Shown: positions 44,169 to 53,406 of the stretch, one piece after another | How the letters are laid out: the number at the start of each line of letters is the position of its first letter | Numbering within the stretch: position 1 is the first letter of the stretch | From: Marinobacter sp. X15-166B | Lineage (GTDB): Bacteria > Pseudomonadota > Gammaproteobacteria > Pseudomonadales > Oleiphilaceae | Direction: 5' to 3' | DNA length: 64,000 bases | NCBI RefSeq assembly: GCF_001752365.1 | Contig: NZ_MEIY01000001.1 | Span: 290,087 to 354,086, forward strand | The notes under the pieces: model-generated | What the model saw: only the letters and a program-made list of their open reading frames with translations | Told to the model about the DNA's origin: nothing | The model's database searches: none | Position numbers and translations under genes: made by a program

Positions 44169-45559
44169 CAGTCGAATATCTTGCCGGGGTTGATGATGCC
44201 GTTGGGGTCGAACACCTGCTTGATGCCGCGCAGGTAGGCAATCTCTGCCGGACTGCGGGTGTATTGCAGGTAATCTTTTTTGGTCATGCCCACACCGTGT
44301 TCCGCCGACACGCTGCCGTTATAGCGCGCCACGATTTCGAACACCCACGTGTTGACCTGCTGGCACTTCTCGAAGAAGTCCTCGTTGGCCATGTCCTCGG
44401 GTTTGAGGATATTCAGATGCAGGTTGCCATCACCGATGTGGCCGAACCAGATGATCTCAAAGTCCGGATACTGCTCCGCCACCAGAGCGTCGATTTCCCG
44501 CAAAAACGCCGGCACCTTGGACACCACCACCGAAATATCGTTCTTGTAGGGGGTCCGCGGGGCGATGGATTCGGAGATGCGTTCACGCAACTGCCACAGG
44601 TTGTAGGCCTGGGTTTCACTCTGGCTGATCACCCCGTCCAGCACCCAGCCGTTGTCCACACACCGCTCAAACGTTGCCATGGCGCTGTCCATCACCTCGT
44701 CGGACACGGCTTCAAATTCCAGCAGGGCGTAATAAGGCGCTTCGGTTGCAAACGGCTCCTGCACCTGGCCGTGGTCGAGTACGTACTGCATGGCCGCATG
44801 GGAGAAAAACTCATAGGCGGTCAGATCCAGCTGCTGCTGGAAACTCTGCAACACGTCCATGGTGTTGGTCAGGTCATTGAGGCCCAGCACCAGCACGGTC
44901 AGATTGTCGGGTTTGCGGGTCAGCCTCATGGTGGCTTCGGTAATAAAGCCCAGGGTTCCCTCGGCACCGATAAACAAATGCCGCAGATCGTAGCCGGTGT
45001 TGTTTTTGGCCAGATCCTTGTTCAGCTCCAGGATGTCGCCGTTACCGGTCACCACTTTCAGCCCCGCCACCCAGTCACGGCTCATGCCATAGCGGATCAC
45101 CTTGATACCGCCGGCGTTGGTGGACAGGTTGCCACCCAGCTGACTGGACCCGGCTGAGGCAAAATCGACCGGGTAATACAGGCCGTTGTCGTCGGCGAAG
45201 GTCTGCAGCTGCTCGGTTACCACCCCCGCCTGACAGCGGACCAGACGGTCGCTGGCATTGAAATCGAGGATCTGGTTCATGTAATCGAACGCCACCACCA
45301 CCTCGCCGTTGGCCGCCACAGCGCCGGCGCTCAGCCCGGTGCGCCCGCCGGAAGGTACCAGCGCCACCTGATGCTCATTGGCAAATCTGACCAGCGCCTG
45401 GACCTGCTCCGTGGTTTTTGGAAAGACGATGGCCAGGGGCCTGGGCGCATAGATTTTGGTCCAGTCCTTGCCGTAGGTATCCAGATCAGACGGGTCGGTC
45501 AGTACCTTGCCCTCGTCTACCAGGGTTTTCAGTGTGGCTATGATCTGTTCATCATTCAT
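44168..45559 (-). CDS. FAD-linked D-2-hydroxyglutarate dehydrogenase-like protein
   Basis: A 463-residue flavoprotein. The FAD_binding_4 domain includes VPSGGRTGLSAGAV and GGNLSTNAGGIKVIRYG. The C-terminal FAD-oxidase domain carries IWFGHIGDGNLHLNI and EHGVGMTKKDYL, with metal-ligand His residues. Divergent from serA by about 200 bases. In Pseudomonas the equivalent enzyme oxidises D-2-hydroxyglutarate made by SerA from 2-oxoglutarate and so drives serine synthesis; the arrangement here fits that. A generic D-lactate-like dehydrogenase is the alternative. Confidence 0.9.
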   Translation of the reverse strand: MNDEQIIATLKTLVDEGKVLTDPSDLDTYGKDWTKIYAPRPLAIVFPKTTEQVQALVRFANEHQVALVPSGGRTGLSAGAVAANGEVVVAFDYMNQILDFNASDRLVRCQAGVVTEQLQTFADDNGLYYPVDFASAGSSQLGGNLSTNAGGIKVIRYGMSRDWVAGLKVVTGNGDILELNKDLAKNNTGYDLRHLFIGAEGTLGFITEATMRLTRKPDNLTVLVLGLNDLTNTMDVLQSFQQQLDLTAYEFFSHAAMQYVLDHGQVQEPFATEAPYYALLEFEAVSDEVMDSAMATFERCVDNGWVLDGVISQSETQAYNLWQLRERISESIAPRTPYKNDISVVVSKVPAFLREIDALVAEQYPDFEIIWFGHIGDGNLHLNILKPEDMANEDFFEKCQQVNTWVFEIVARYNGSVSAEHGVGMTKKDYLQYTRSPAEIAYLRGIKQVFDPNGIINPGKIFD

Positions 45560-45762
45560 GAATTTTCAGGTCTCATCGTAATTGTGGGGCTCAATCAGGC
45601 CAAACAGTTGATTCAGGTGATATGACACACTGCGAAAGTTTCGGATTATGGTATCATATCGCTCCTGTTCTGCGAGCCTGCCCGCCCTGTCGGCTGGCGC
45701 AGCTGCCTTGCAGGGGTCTCCTCACAGTCATACGACGCGACGAAAGGTCTGGAAGCAAGCCC

Positions 45763-46992
45763 ATGTCAAATACGTCTCTCGAAAAGAGCAAAATCCGCAT
45801 TCTGCTGCTTGAGGGTGTGCATCAATCCGCAATTGATACCCTGAATGCCGCTGGTTACACCAACATCGAGTACCTCACCCATTCATTGGCTGAAGACGAG
45901 CTGATCGAGAAGATCTCCGACGCTCACTTCGTGGGAATCCGCTCGAGAACCCAGCTGACCGAGGAAATCTTTGCCGCGGCCAGGAAGCTGGTGGCGGTCG
46001 GCTGCTTCTGTATCGGGACCAACCAGGTAGACCTCCAGGCCGCTACCCGCCGCGGCATCGCGGTATTCAATGCGCCTTTCTCCAACACCCGCAGCGTTGC
46101 CGAGCTGGTGCTGGCGCAGGCCATTTTGCTGCTGCGCGGCGTCCCCGAGAAAAGCGCCCGGGCGCACCGGGGTGACTGGTACAAGTCCGCCAAGGACAGT
46201 TACGAAATTCGCGGCAAAAAGCTGGGCATCATTGGCTACGGCAACATCGGTACCCAATTCAGCGTGCTGGCCGAATCCCTGGGCATGGACGTGTACTTCT
46301 ACGACGTGGTTTCCAAACTGAGCATCGGAAACGCCACTCAGGTGGGCACCTTGCAGGAGCTGCTGAACATTGCCGATGTGGTCAGTCTGCACGTGCCGGA
46401 AACGCCGGCCACCAAGGACATGATGGGTGCCGAGCAGTTTGCCCAGATGAAGCCGGGCAGCATTCTGATCAACGCTTCCCGCGGTACCGTGGTGGATATC
46501 GATGCCCTCGCGGACACGCTCCGCAGCGGTAAGCTGCTGGGTGCCGCCATTGACGTATTCCCGGTGGAGCCCAAATCCAACGACGAAGAGTTCGTCTCGC
46601 CCCTGCGTGAATTCGACAACGTCATCCTCACGCCCCACGTGGGCGGGTCCACCATCGAGGCGCAGGAAAACATCGGCCGTGAAGTGGCCGAAAAACTGGC
46701 CATGTACAGTGACAACGGCACCTCCGTGTCGTCGGTCAATTTCCCGGAAGTGGCGCTGCCGTCTCACCCGAACCAGCATCGTCTGCTGCACATCCACGAA
46801 AACGTGCCCGGGGTGCTGTCAGAGATCAACCAGGTGTTTTCAGACAGTGGCATCAACATTTGCGGTCAGTACCTGCAAACCAAGGAAGACATCGGTTATG
46901 TGGTGATTGACGTCGACAAGGAATACGGCGAGCTGGCGCTGGCCAAACTCAAATCGGTCAAAGGGACTATCCGCTGCCGCGTACTGTTCTGA
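45763..46992 (+). CDS. serA: D-3-phosphoglycerate dehydrogenase
   Basis: SerA starts serine synthesis by oxidising 3-phosphoglycerate. The Rossmann motif is GIIGYGNIGTQFS, the catalytic Arg is in NASRGTVVD and the His in LTPHVGGST. A C-terminal ACT domain gives feedback inhibition by serine. The ATG at 45763 yields 409 residues, the usual length for this short form, with GGAAG upstream. A longer in-frame start at 45622 has no support. It is followed by a strong terminator. Confidence 0.96.
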   Translation: MSNTSLEKSKIRILLLEGVHQSAIDTLNAAGYTNIEYLTHSLAEDELIEKISDAHFVGIRSRTQLTEEIFAAARKLVAVGCFCIGTNQVDLQAATRRGIAVFNAPFSNTRSVAELVLAQAILLLRGVPEKSARAHRGDWYKSAKDSYEIRGKKLGIIGYGNIGTQFSVLAESLGMDVYFYDVVSKLSIGNATQVGTLQELLNIADVVSLHVPETPATKDMMGAEQFAQMKPGSILINASRGTVVDIDALADTLRSGKLLGAAIDVFPVEPKSNDEEFVSPLREFDNVILTPHVGGSTIEAQENIGREVAEKLAMYSDNGTSVSSVNFPEVALPSHPNQHRLLHIHENVPGVLSEINQVFSDSGINICGQYLQTKEDIGYVVIDVDKEYGELALAKLKSVKGTIRCRVLF

Positions 46993-47034
46993 GCCCTGTC
47001 CCCGGCTGGGTATGACCCGCTGTTATCAGCGGAC

Positions 47035-47064
47035 AAAAAAAGACCTCCGCGGAGGTCTTTTTTT
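47035..47064. terminator. Bidirectional terminator serA / OmpA-like gene
   Basis: The palindrome AGACCTCCG-CGGAGGTCT (47041-47058) is flanked by an A7 run on the left and a T7 run on the right, so it reads as a Rho-independent terminator on both strands. It separates the convergent serA and OmpA-like genes. Confidence 0.9.
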
Positions 47065-47087
47065 ATGCCTGGCTGAAAGCCCCGCCC

Positions 47088-47744
47088 TTACCGGGTTGGG
47101 ATCAGGCTCAGCTCAACCCGACGGTTCTGCTCCCGACCAGCCGCGCTGTCGTTGGAGGCAATCGGATAGCGTGGCCCGTAACCCACTGCCCGGGTACGCT
47201 GCGGAGCAACGCCCTGATTGAGCAGGAAATCCCGTACGGAACCGGCACGACGCTCGCTCAGCAGCTGATTGTAGCTCTGGGCGCCCGTGCTGTCGGTGTG
47301 ACCTTCAATCTGGATGGTGGTCTTATCGAATTTGGCCAACACCAGCGCGACCGACTCCAACACCCCGGTAAACGAGGGCCGGATAGACGACTGGTTAACA
47401 TCGAAGGTGATGTTGCCGGGCATGACCAGATCGATCTGGTCGCCGTTACGCACCACCCGCACCCCGGTGCCCTCCAGCTTATGGCGCAACTCGGCTTCCT
47501 GGCGATCCATGTAATAACCTATGCCGCCACCGACGGCCGCGCCGCCGGCGGCACCGATCAGTGCACCCTTGCCACGATCGCTTCTGCTGGAGGTTGCGGC
47601 ACCCACGGCGGCACCGCCGATTGCCCCAATGATGCTGCCTTTGGTGGCGTGGGAGGTTTTCTGCTCGCCGCTGTATGGGTCGTAGGTCATGCACCCACTC
47701 AACGCTGTAGCCGCTACCGCAAAAGCCAGAACTGTCTTTTTCAC
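47088..47744 (-). CDS. OmpA-family lipoprotein with glycine zipper (YiaD-like)
   Basis: A 218-residue outer-membrane lipoprotein: lipobox ALSGC with Cys 18. A glycine-zipper segment (KGSIIGAIGGAAVGAA and GALIGAAGGAAVGGGIGYY, about 36-78) precedes an OmpA C-terminal domain with IQIEGHTDSTGAQSYNQLLSERRA that binds peptidoglycan. The start is a GTG at 47744 with GGGGTA upstream. It probably links outer membrane and wall. Stand-alone gene between terminator and hydrolase gene. Confidence 0.92.
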   Translation of the reverse strand: MKKTVLAFAVAATALSGCMTYDPYSGEQKTSHATKGSIIGAIGGAAVGAATSSRSDRGKGALIGAAGGAAVGGGIGYYMDRQEAELRHKLEGTGVRVVRNGDQIDLVMPGNITFDVNQSSIRPSFTGVLESVALVLAKFDKTTIQIEGHTDSTGAQSYNQLLSERRAGSVRDFLLNQGVAPQRTRAVGYGPRYPIASNDSAAGREQNRRVELSLIPTR

Positions 47745-47781
47745 TGCATACCCCTAATACATGTTGAAGTGCGTGACCCCT

Positions 47782-48801
47782 TCAGCTGCGCCTTTCGGGC
47801 GCCGCATCGTGATCACGGTCAAATGTGTCCGTGATGGTGCTGAACACCACCCGTTGCAAGCCCGGGGCTTCGTTCACCAGATGGTGACGCCCGTCGGGCA
47901 GTTTCAACTCATCCACAGCCGAAAATTTATTGCGGATAATCCGCAGGTTGTGTTGCCAGTCCACGGTGAGATCTTTTTCCCCCTGAACCACGGTGACCGG
48001 AAAACTCACCGGCCGGGCGCCTTCAATATGCGGCACCCATTGCCGCAATGCTGAGACCCAGTCCACATGAATCGCCCGCGCCTGCAGCGGGTCCCGTTCT
48101 TTCAGAAACCGCAAAAAACGCATGTTGCCACTGTTCTGGGAAAAAAGACGCCGCCAGCGTTTGATAAACAACCGCAGCATGCTGTGCAGCATCCGTGCGC
48201 CGACCCAGCCCGCGGGCCGGATCAGGGGTGCCAGCAGCACCACTTTGCGGAACGCAGAACTGTCCGTATCGTGGTGATTCGAGAGCAGATAGTCCATCAA
48301 TATGGCGCCACCGGTACTCTGCCCGACCGCGTACCAGGGCTGGCGTATGCCCTGGGCCACCTGGGCCATCACATCCGCCAATACCGTCTGGTACTCGATG
48401 AAACTGCTGATCGCCGCCGGGGTGCCACTGGACAGGCCATGCCCGGGCTGGTCGTAGGCGAGTACGTCGTACCCCGCCCCCAGACACCAGTCAATCAACT
48501 GGCTGTACAGACCTACGTGATCAAAATAACCGTGCAGGATGAAGACGGTACCCTTGGGCTTCTGGTGCGCAGGCAAGCGATAATAATGCACAACAATCCG
48601 GTGTCCACTGGCATCGACATACCCCTGGTGGTAAGCCACCTCGGGGTGCTCTACCCACAAATCCAGCCCGTAGTAACGACAATATTCCTCCGACTCGGCC
48701 TCCAGTCCGGGCTGACCCTGCGGATCAAACGCACTGATCCGGGCCAGCAGTGACTCACGGTCCCACTGGGGAATGTCTATGGTATCGGTTTTCCAGTACA
48801 C
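47782..48801 (-). CDS. Alpha/beta hydrolase (lysophospholipase-like)
   Basis: A 339-residue hydrolase of the Hydrolase_4/PldB-like group. The oxyanion region is FILHGYFDHVGLY, the nucleophile Ser is in AVGQSTGGAILMDYL, and a late GRHHLVNE provides the His. No signal peptide, so cytoplasmic. The start is GTG at 48801 without a clear ribosome site. Substrate unknown; monoacyl lipid esters are typical for the group. Confidence 0.88.
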   Translation of the reverse strand: MYWKTDTIDIPQWDRESLLARISAFDPQGQPGLEAESEEYCRYYGLDLWVEHPEVAYHQGYVDASGHRIVVHYYRLPAHQKPKGTVFILHGYFDHVGLYSQLIDWCLGAGYDVLAYDQPGHGLSSGTPAAISSFIEYQTVLADVMAQVAQGIRQPWYAVGQSTGGAILMDYLLSNHHDTDSSAFRKVVLLAPLIRPAGWVGARMLHSMLRLFIKRWRRLFSQNSGNMRFLRFLKERDPLQARAIHVDWVSALRQWVPHIEGARPVSFPVTVVQGEKDLTVDWQHNLRIIRNKFSAVDELKLPDGRHHLVNEAPGLQRVVFSTITDTFDRDHDAAPERRS

Positions 48802-48882
48802 GTAGAGTTACACGCCTGTCATGGTGATTAACAACGAACCAGCAGATTAGCATACCAGCGCGACCGGAGGACCCCCGGCGTG

Positions 48883-49158
48883 TCAGTCGGTGGAGGGCAA
48901 GGGCTGCTCGCCGCGGATCAGCGCTTCCTTGCGTGCCCGGGGCCACTGTTTGATGCGCCATTCGACTTGCGCGGCCACCCGCCGGTTGGCAACCCGGGTA
49001 TAATACTCCAGGGTCAAGGGGCCTTTGCCACGCAAGCTGCGCGCGCCTTTGGGCGCGCCCGCCTGATGTTCGGCAAAACGCCGCGCCACATCGGTGGTAA
49101 TACCCGTGTACAAGGTACCCCGGGCGGTTCTCACCAGATACAAATGCCAGTCGCTCAC
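48883..49158 (-). CDS. GIY-YIG nuclease superfamily protein (YhbQ-like)
   Basis: A 91-residue single-domain protein with [29 protein letters not shown], the GIY-YIG core (here LYL and YTG), and [12 protein letters not shown], as in the YhbQ group. Role unclear; a DNA-repair or nucleic-acid nicking activity is suspected in the group. The GTG at 49158 overlaps the stop of the upstream transporter gene (GTGA) and has a G-rich site before it. An in-frame start at 49209 would add an Ala-rich stretch inside the transporter gene and is rejected. Confidence 0.9.
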   Translation of the reverse strand: MSDWHLYLVRTARGTLYTGITTDVARRFAEHQAGAPKGARSLRGKGPLTLEYYTRVANRRVAAQVEWRIKQWPRARKEALIRGEQPLPSTD

Positions 49159-50060
49159 AGCACCCCCGCCTTCTGTCGCACCCGCCGCTGCCGCAACTGC
49201 TGCAACCACAGACCGGCGATGATCAACCCCAGCCCCACATAGGTTGACTGCCGGATCACTTCGCCAAGAATTACCGCGATCAACACCAGCGACAAAAAAG
49301 GCGATATAAAAATCAGATTGCTCACTCGGGCGGTATGCTCGGCCCGTTTCAAGGCGTGCGACCAGAGCACGAAGGCCACCCCCATTTCAAACACACCCAC
49401 ATAGACCGCACTGGCCACACCCACCGATGCCGCAAAGGCGAATCCGTCGGTCAGCGCGACCGCCGTGGCGATGACCGGCAGGCCGCACAGGAAATTCAGA
49501 AACAGGCCAACCACCGGATCGCGGCGGTCACGGGTGGCCAGAATCCAGTAGGATGCCCACACCAGCGTACTACCCAGCGCCAGCGCCACCCCCACGGGGT
49601 CCGAAAAACGTAATCCCAGCACATCACCGCGGGTGGCGATCACCACCACGCCGCTGTAACACACCAGACCCGCGGCTATGTCCAGCGTCCGCAGCCGCTG
49701 CCCCAGGAAGGGCACCGACAAGTAGGCCAGCACCAGCGCCCACGTGTAGTTGAGCGGCTGGGCCTCCTGGGCCGGCAACCGGTCGAAGGCACCAAACAAC
49801 AGAAAATAATACAGACAGGGATTGATCAGCCCCATGGCCACCGACTGCAGGTACTGCCGGCGACTCAATGAGGTCACCAGATGCCAGCGGCGCTGCACGA
49901 CCAGAATAGCCGCCAGCACCAGCACCGAGGCGCTGCAAGCGATGAACAGCATCTGCACCGGCGACAGCTGGCGCAGCGCCAGCTTGAACGCCGTCGCCAC
50001 GGTCGACCAGAGCAACACGGCCCCCAAACCGAACAGCATGGCCTGTTGTTGATTTTTCAT
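49155..50060 (-). CDS. EamA/DMT family membrane transporter
   Basis: A 301-residue carrier with ten predicted membrane segments in two EamA repeats (for example [20 protein letters not shown] in the first and [23 protein letters not shown] in the second). DMT carriers export amino acids or metabolites; the substrate cannot be inferred. ATG at 50060 chosen over an upstream TTG at 50078, because GGAAAGCGG lies just before it. Its stop overlaps the start of the GIY-YIG gene. Confidence 0.9.
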   Translation of the reverse strand: MKNQQQAMLFGLGAVLLWSTVATAFKLALRQLSPVQMLFIACSASVLVLAAILVVQRRWHLVTSLSRRQYLQSVAMGLINPCLYYFLLFGAFDRLPAQEAQPLNYTWALVLAYLSVPFLGQRLRTLDIAAGLVCYSGVVVIATRGDVLGLRFSDPVGVALALGSTLVWASYWILATRDRRDPVVGLFLNFLCGLPVIATAVALTDGFAFAASVGVASAVYVGVFEMGVAFVLWSHALKRAEHTARVSNLIFISPFLSLVLIAVILGEVIRQSTYVGLGLIIAGLWLQQLRQRRVRQKAGVL

Positions 50061-50094
50061 GGCACCGCTTTCCACCAATAATCCGCCGTTGTTA

Positions 50095-51426
50095 CTAATC
50101 CATCAGCCCCGGCAGGAACAGCGCGATCTGTGGAAACACAATGAGCAACACCGTCGACAGCAACAGCAACAAGATGAACGGTGGGGTGCCAGCGATCACA
50201 TCCAGATACGGTCGTCGGAATATCGCCACCGCGGTAAAGATATCACACCCGAAAGGTGGTGTGGCTGACCCTATGGCCGCCTGCAGGGTGACCAGGGTGC
50301 CCACCAGCACCGGATCAATCCCCGCGACCGTTACCACCGGCGCAAAAATGGGCGTCAGAATCAAAATAACCACAATCGGGTCGACAAACATGCAGCCGAT
50401 AAAGTACGCCACCGCGATGAGCCCCAGCACCATGTAAGGGTTGCCCGCTGCATTTTCAATCACCCCGCCCAGCATCAGTTCGGGCAGACGCGCAAAGGAG
50501 ATTACCCAGGAAAACGCGGTACCGGCAGCGACCAGGATGAATACCACCGCGGTAATCAGGCCCGTGGACAAGGCTATGGCGGGCAGGTCGCCGAGGCGCA
50601 CCTGGCGGAAAATGAACATTTCCAGCACCAGCGCGTAGGCCACCGACACAGACGCGGCTTCGGTCGGGCTGAACAGCCCTGAATAGATGCCGCCAATGAT
50701 GATCACCGGGAACCCCATGGGCAACATCGCCCGCTTCAGCGCCGTCAGGCGCTCTTCCCGGGACGCTTTCGCCCTGCGAGGAATTTTCAGCTTGATGGAT
50801 TTGAAATAACAGTACACCGAGAACAGCAGCAGGATCATCAAACCCGGCCCGATGCCGGCGATAAACAAATCGCCCACCGAGGTGCCCGACACCACGCCGT
50901 AAATGATCATGCCGATGGAGGGCGGTATCAGCAAGGCAATATCACTGGCGTTGATGATGAGCGCCATGGTGAACTTGTCGGAATAGCCCGCTTCGATCAG
51001 TTTGGGGCGCAACGGCTGCCCCATGGCCACCACCGTGGCCTGGGTCGACCCGGACACCGCCCCGAAGAGGGTGCAGGAGACGGCGGTGGTCATGGGCAGG
51101 CCACCCCGCAGGTGACCGACGAACTTGGACACCAGGTCCAGCAGACGGTCGGCGGTGTGGCCCTTGATCATGATGTCCGCCGCCAGAATGAACATGGGCA
51201 CCGCCACCAACACACTCTGGGAGATGCCGCCGATCATCTGCTGGATCATCACCGGGCCGTCCATAAACGGAAACTGGGTGAACAACAACAACATGGCCCC
51301 CACCAGCAGCGGAACCATCATCGGGAACCCCATCAGCAACAGAATGATCATCAACACCGCTGTCACTATGGCCATATCCGGCGTACTCAGCCCGCCCAGG
51401 CCCAGCAAATCGACCAATTTATCCAC
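50095..51426 (-). CDS. dctM: TRAP transporter large permease (DctM)
   Basis: A 443-residue membrane protein with about 12 hydrophobic segments, the ion-coupled permease of a TRAP system for organic acids or similar solutes. Family stretches include FPMMVPLLVGAMLLLF, CTLFGAVSGSTQATVVAMG and LIPPSIGMIIYGVVSGTSVGDLFIAG. The start is GTG at 51426 with AAGGAG upstream, overlapping the dctQ stop by 8 bases. The cognate binding protein gene lies divergently upstream. Confidence 0.94.
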   Translation of the reverse strand: MDKLVDLLGLGGLSTPDMAIVTAVLMIILLLMGFPMMVPLLVGAMLLLFTQFPFMDGPVMIQQMIGGISQSVLVAVPMFILAADIMIKGHTADRLLDLVSKFVGHLRGGLPMTTAVSCTLFGAVSGSTQATVVAMGQPLRPKLIEAGYSDKFTMALIINASDIALLIPPSIGMIIYGVVSGTSVGDLFIAGIGPGLMILLLFSVYCYFKSIKLKIPRRAKASREERLTALKRAMLPMGFPVIIIGGIYSGLFSPTEAASVSVAYALVLEMFIFRQVRLGDLPAIALSTGLITAVVFILVAAGTAFSWVISFARLPELMLGGVIENAAGNPYMVLGLIAVAYFIGCMFVDPIVVILILTPIFAPVVTVAGIDPVLVGTLVTLQAAIGSATPPFGCDIFTAVAIFRRPYLDVIAGTPPFILLLLLSTVLLIVFPQIALFLPGLMD

Positions 51427-52081
51427 CGTGACGCTCCTTGTCGCTGCCCGATCCGGCTGTTTCCGGGTGAGTGGCTTCGTGAAGATCGACCTCGGGGGTC
51501 ATCTCTTCCAGTCCTTCTTCGTATTCATCCGCGTGGTGCCAGGACAGCCAGGCGCCGGGGCTGATCACGTTGCGCACCCCGGCGAGCAGGAACTGGGCCG
51601 AACCCACCGCCAGACCGATCGGGGCGATCATATAAATGGTCCACAGCGGCAGCCCCAACGACGGCATGCGGCGACCGGTTTCCTGCAGCTTCATCACGTA
51701 CTCCCAGGCGTATACGGTCAACAATGCCAACAAGGCACAGGAGGCGAAGCTGACGATCATCAACAGGATTTTCTGGCCCACGGGCGGCAATAAATCATGC
51801 AGCGCCGACACCCGGATATGGCGGGCATTGCGGACCCCGTGTCCGACACCGACAAACGTCACCACCACTACCAGCAGCTGGGCCACCTCATCGGCGAACG
51901 ACAGGCTGGCCCCCAAATTACGCGCAAATACATTGACCACACTGACCGCGGCCATCGCCAGGATACCAACGATCAAGATCGCCTTTTCGACGAAATTCAG
52001 CACTAAATCCAACCATCGGAAGGGTTTATTGACGAGGCTACCGACCCCCTTGATCGAGGGTTTAGCGGTCGGCTGGGTCAT
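51419..52081 (-). CDS. dctQ: TRAP transporter small permease (DctQ)
   Basis: A 220-residue membrane protein with four segments, including VEKAILIVGILAMAAVSVVNVFARN and DEVAQLLVVVVTFVGVGHGVRNARHIRVS, typical of DctQ. The C-terminal cytoplasmic tail is acidic. ATG at 52081 chosen for its GGAG at 8 bases. It overlaps dctM and is divergent from the binding-protein gene. Confidence 0.93.
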   Translation of the reverse strand: MTQPTAKPSIKGVGSLVNKPFRWLDLVLNFVEKAILIVGILAMAAVSVVNVFARNLGASLSFADEVAQLLVVVVTFVGVGHGVRNARHIRVSALHDLLPPVGQKILLMIVSFASCALLALLTVYAWEYVMKLQETGRRMPSLGLPLWTIYMIAPIGLAVGSAQFLLAGVRNVISPGAWLSWHHADEYEEGLEEMTPEVDLHEATHPETAGSGSDKERHGG

Positions 52082-52165
52082 GATCAGAGCTCCGTTTCCA
52101 ATTACCGTTAACACAGTATAGGGGCTAAAAGGTGGCAAACATCAACAAATGTGTCTATCTAATAG

Positions 52166-52183
52166 TGTGTTACCTAAAACACA
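52166..52183. promoter_or_regulatory. Inverted repeat between dctQM and dctP, possible operator
   Basis: TGTGTT-ACCTAA-AACACA is a perfect 6-bp inverted repeat with a 6-base spacer in the 145-base divergent control region. A related half-site, AATGTGT, lies 12 bases to the left. The spacing is typical of a dimeric repressor of the GntR or LysR kind. No regulator gene is adjacent. Confidence 0.35.
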
Positions 52184-52226
52184 TTAAGCGCTGGTACACG
52201 AAGGTGCCACACAAGGAGTTCACACA

Positions 52227-53345
52227 ATGGCAACACTCACCCGGTTGCTGGGCAGTCTCATTATTGCGTTATCGCTGGCTCTGGCCGGCTGTTCGGACAG
52301 CAGCGACGAAGCCGGCTCCAGCATGTCTGAGCAAAGTGCCACCACCGGCACAACCGCTGAATCGGCATCCGATGCCGCGCCACCGGCCAACGCCGATCCG
52401 GTCACCTGGCGTTTCGCTCTGGAAGAGATTGAAGGCAGTGTTCAGGATGCTTACGCCCAGGAATTCAAGACTCAGATTGAAGCCATGTCGGATGGTCAGA
52501 TATCCATCGAAATCTACCCTTACGGGGCGCTGGGCACCTCGTCACAATTAACCGAACTGGTTCAGGACGGGTCCATCCAGCTGGCGTTTGCGTCCCCGGG
52601 GCATCTGGCCTCGGTGATCCCGGAAGTGGGGGTATTTACCCTGCACTTTGTGCTCTCCGATGACAACGACATCAACAAACAGGTGCTGTCCAGCGACGAG
52701 GTTCATCAGCTGTTTGAAGAACCTTATGCGTCCCAGAACATGGTGTTGCTGGGCATAGTTCCGGAAGGCTGGATGGTGTGGACCGGCGACAAGCCGCTGC
52801 GCTCCCTGGCGGATTTTGAGGAATTCAAGATCCGCACCATGACCTCACCGATTCTGACGGAATCCTACAAAGCCTACGGGGCCAACCCGTCACCTCTGCC
52901 GTACTCCGAGGTCTACAGCGGCCTGCAGCTGAAACAGATCGACGGCCAGGTCAACCCGATATTCGCCATTGAGGAAATGAGTTTCTACGAAGTGCAGGAG
53001 GCCATGACGCTTGCCAATCACGCCCAGTTCATCGCCACGGTGATTGCCAACAAGGAGTGGTATGAAGCCTTGCCTGAAGACCAGCGTGGCTGGCTCGATG
53101 ATACCCGCGCCCAGCTGGTGGACTATATTTACCAGAAGCAAGCCGAGTTCAACCAGGAACGCCTGGAGAAAATCAAGAACAGCAGCGACATCGAAGTGGT
53201 CACCCTGACCGATGAAGAACGTGCTGCCTTCCGTGAAGCCAGCATGGGGGTACGGGATATCTACCTGGAGGCCGCCGGCGAACGGGGCAAGGAGATTCTG
53301 GACACGATCACCGGGATGGTACAAGAAGCCGAGTCCGCCAACTGA
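52227..53345 (+). CDS. dctP: TRAP transporter substrate-binding lipoprotein (DctP)
   Basis: A 372-residue solute-binding protein. The lipobox ALAGC (Cys 22) predicts lipid anchoring, followed by a flexible Ser/Thr/Ala/Glu-rich linker to about residue 58. The DctP domain then contains FKTQIEAMSDGQISIEIYPYGALG and GWMVWTGDKPLRSLADFEEFKIRTM, with the Arg that binds a carboxylate. Most proteobacterial DctP proteins are soluble periplasmic, so anchoring is notable. AAGGAG lies upstream. A terminator follows. Divergent from dctQM. Confidence 0.92.
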   Translation: MATLTRLLGSLIIALSLALAGCSDSSDEAGSSMSEQSATTGTTAESASDAAPPANADPVTWRFALEEIEGSVQDAYAQEFKTQIEAMSDGQISIEIYPYGALGTSSQLTELVQDGSIQLAFASPGHLASVIPEVGVFTLHFVLSDDNDINKQVLSSDEVHQLFEEPYASQNMVLLGIVPEGWMVWTGDKPLRSLADFEEFKIRTMTSPILTESYKAYGANPSPLPYSEVYSGLQLKQIDGQVNPIFAIEEMSFYEVQEAMTLANHAQFIATVIANKEWYEALPEDQRGWLDDTRAQLVDYIYQKQAEFNQERLEKIKNSSDIEVVTLTDEERAAFREASMGVRDIYLEAAGERGKEILDTITGMVQEAESAN

Positions 53346-53378
53346 GCAGCGGTTTCAGCGCGGTCTGGTGACCGGGAA

Positions 53379-53406
53379 GGCACGGGCATTCAGCCCGTGC
53401 CTTTTT
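53379..53406 (+). terminator. Rho-independent terminator of dctP
   Basis: Stem GGCACGGGC (53379-53387) with GCCCGTGCC (53393-53401), loop ATTCA, then TTTTT. It reaches 17 bases into the 3' end of the convergent mscS gene. Confidence 0.88.

Noticed and set aside
45622..45762. N-terminal extension of serA
   Set aside because: Cys-rich, unconserved sequence that falls in the divergent promoter region; ATG 45763 has a ribosome site and gives the standard length.
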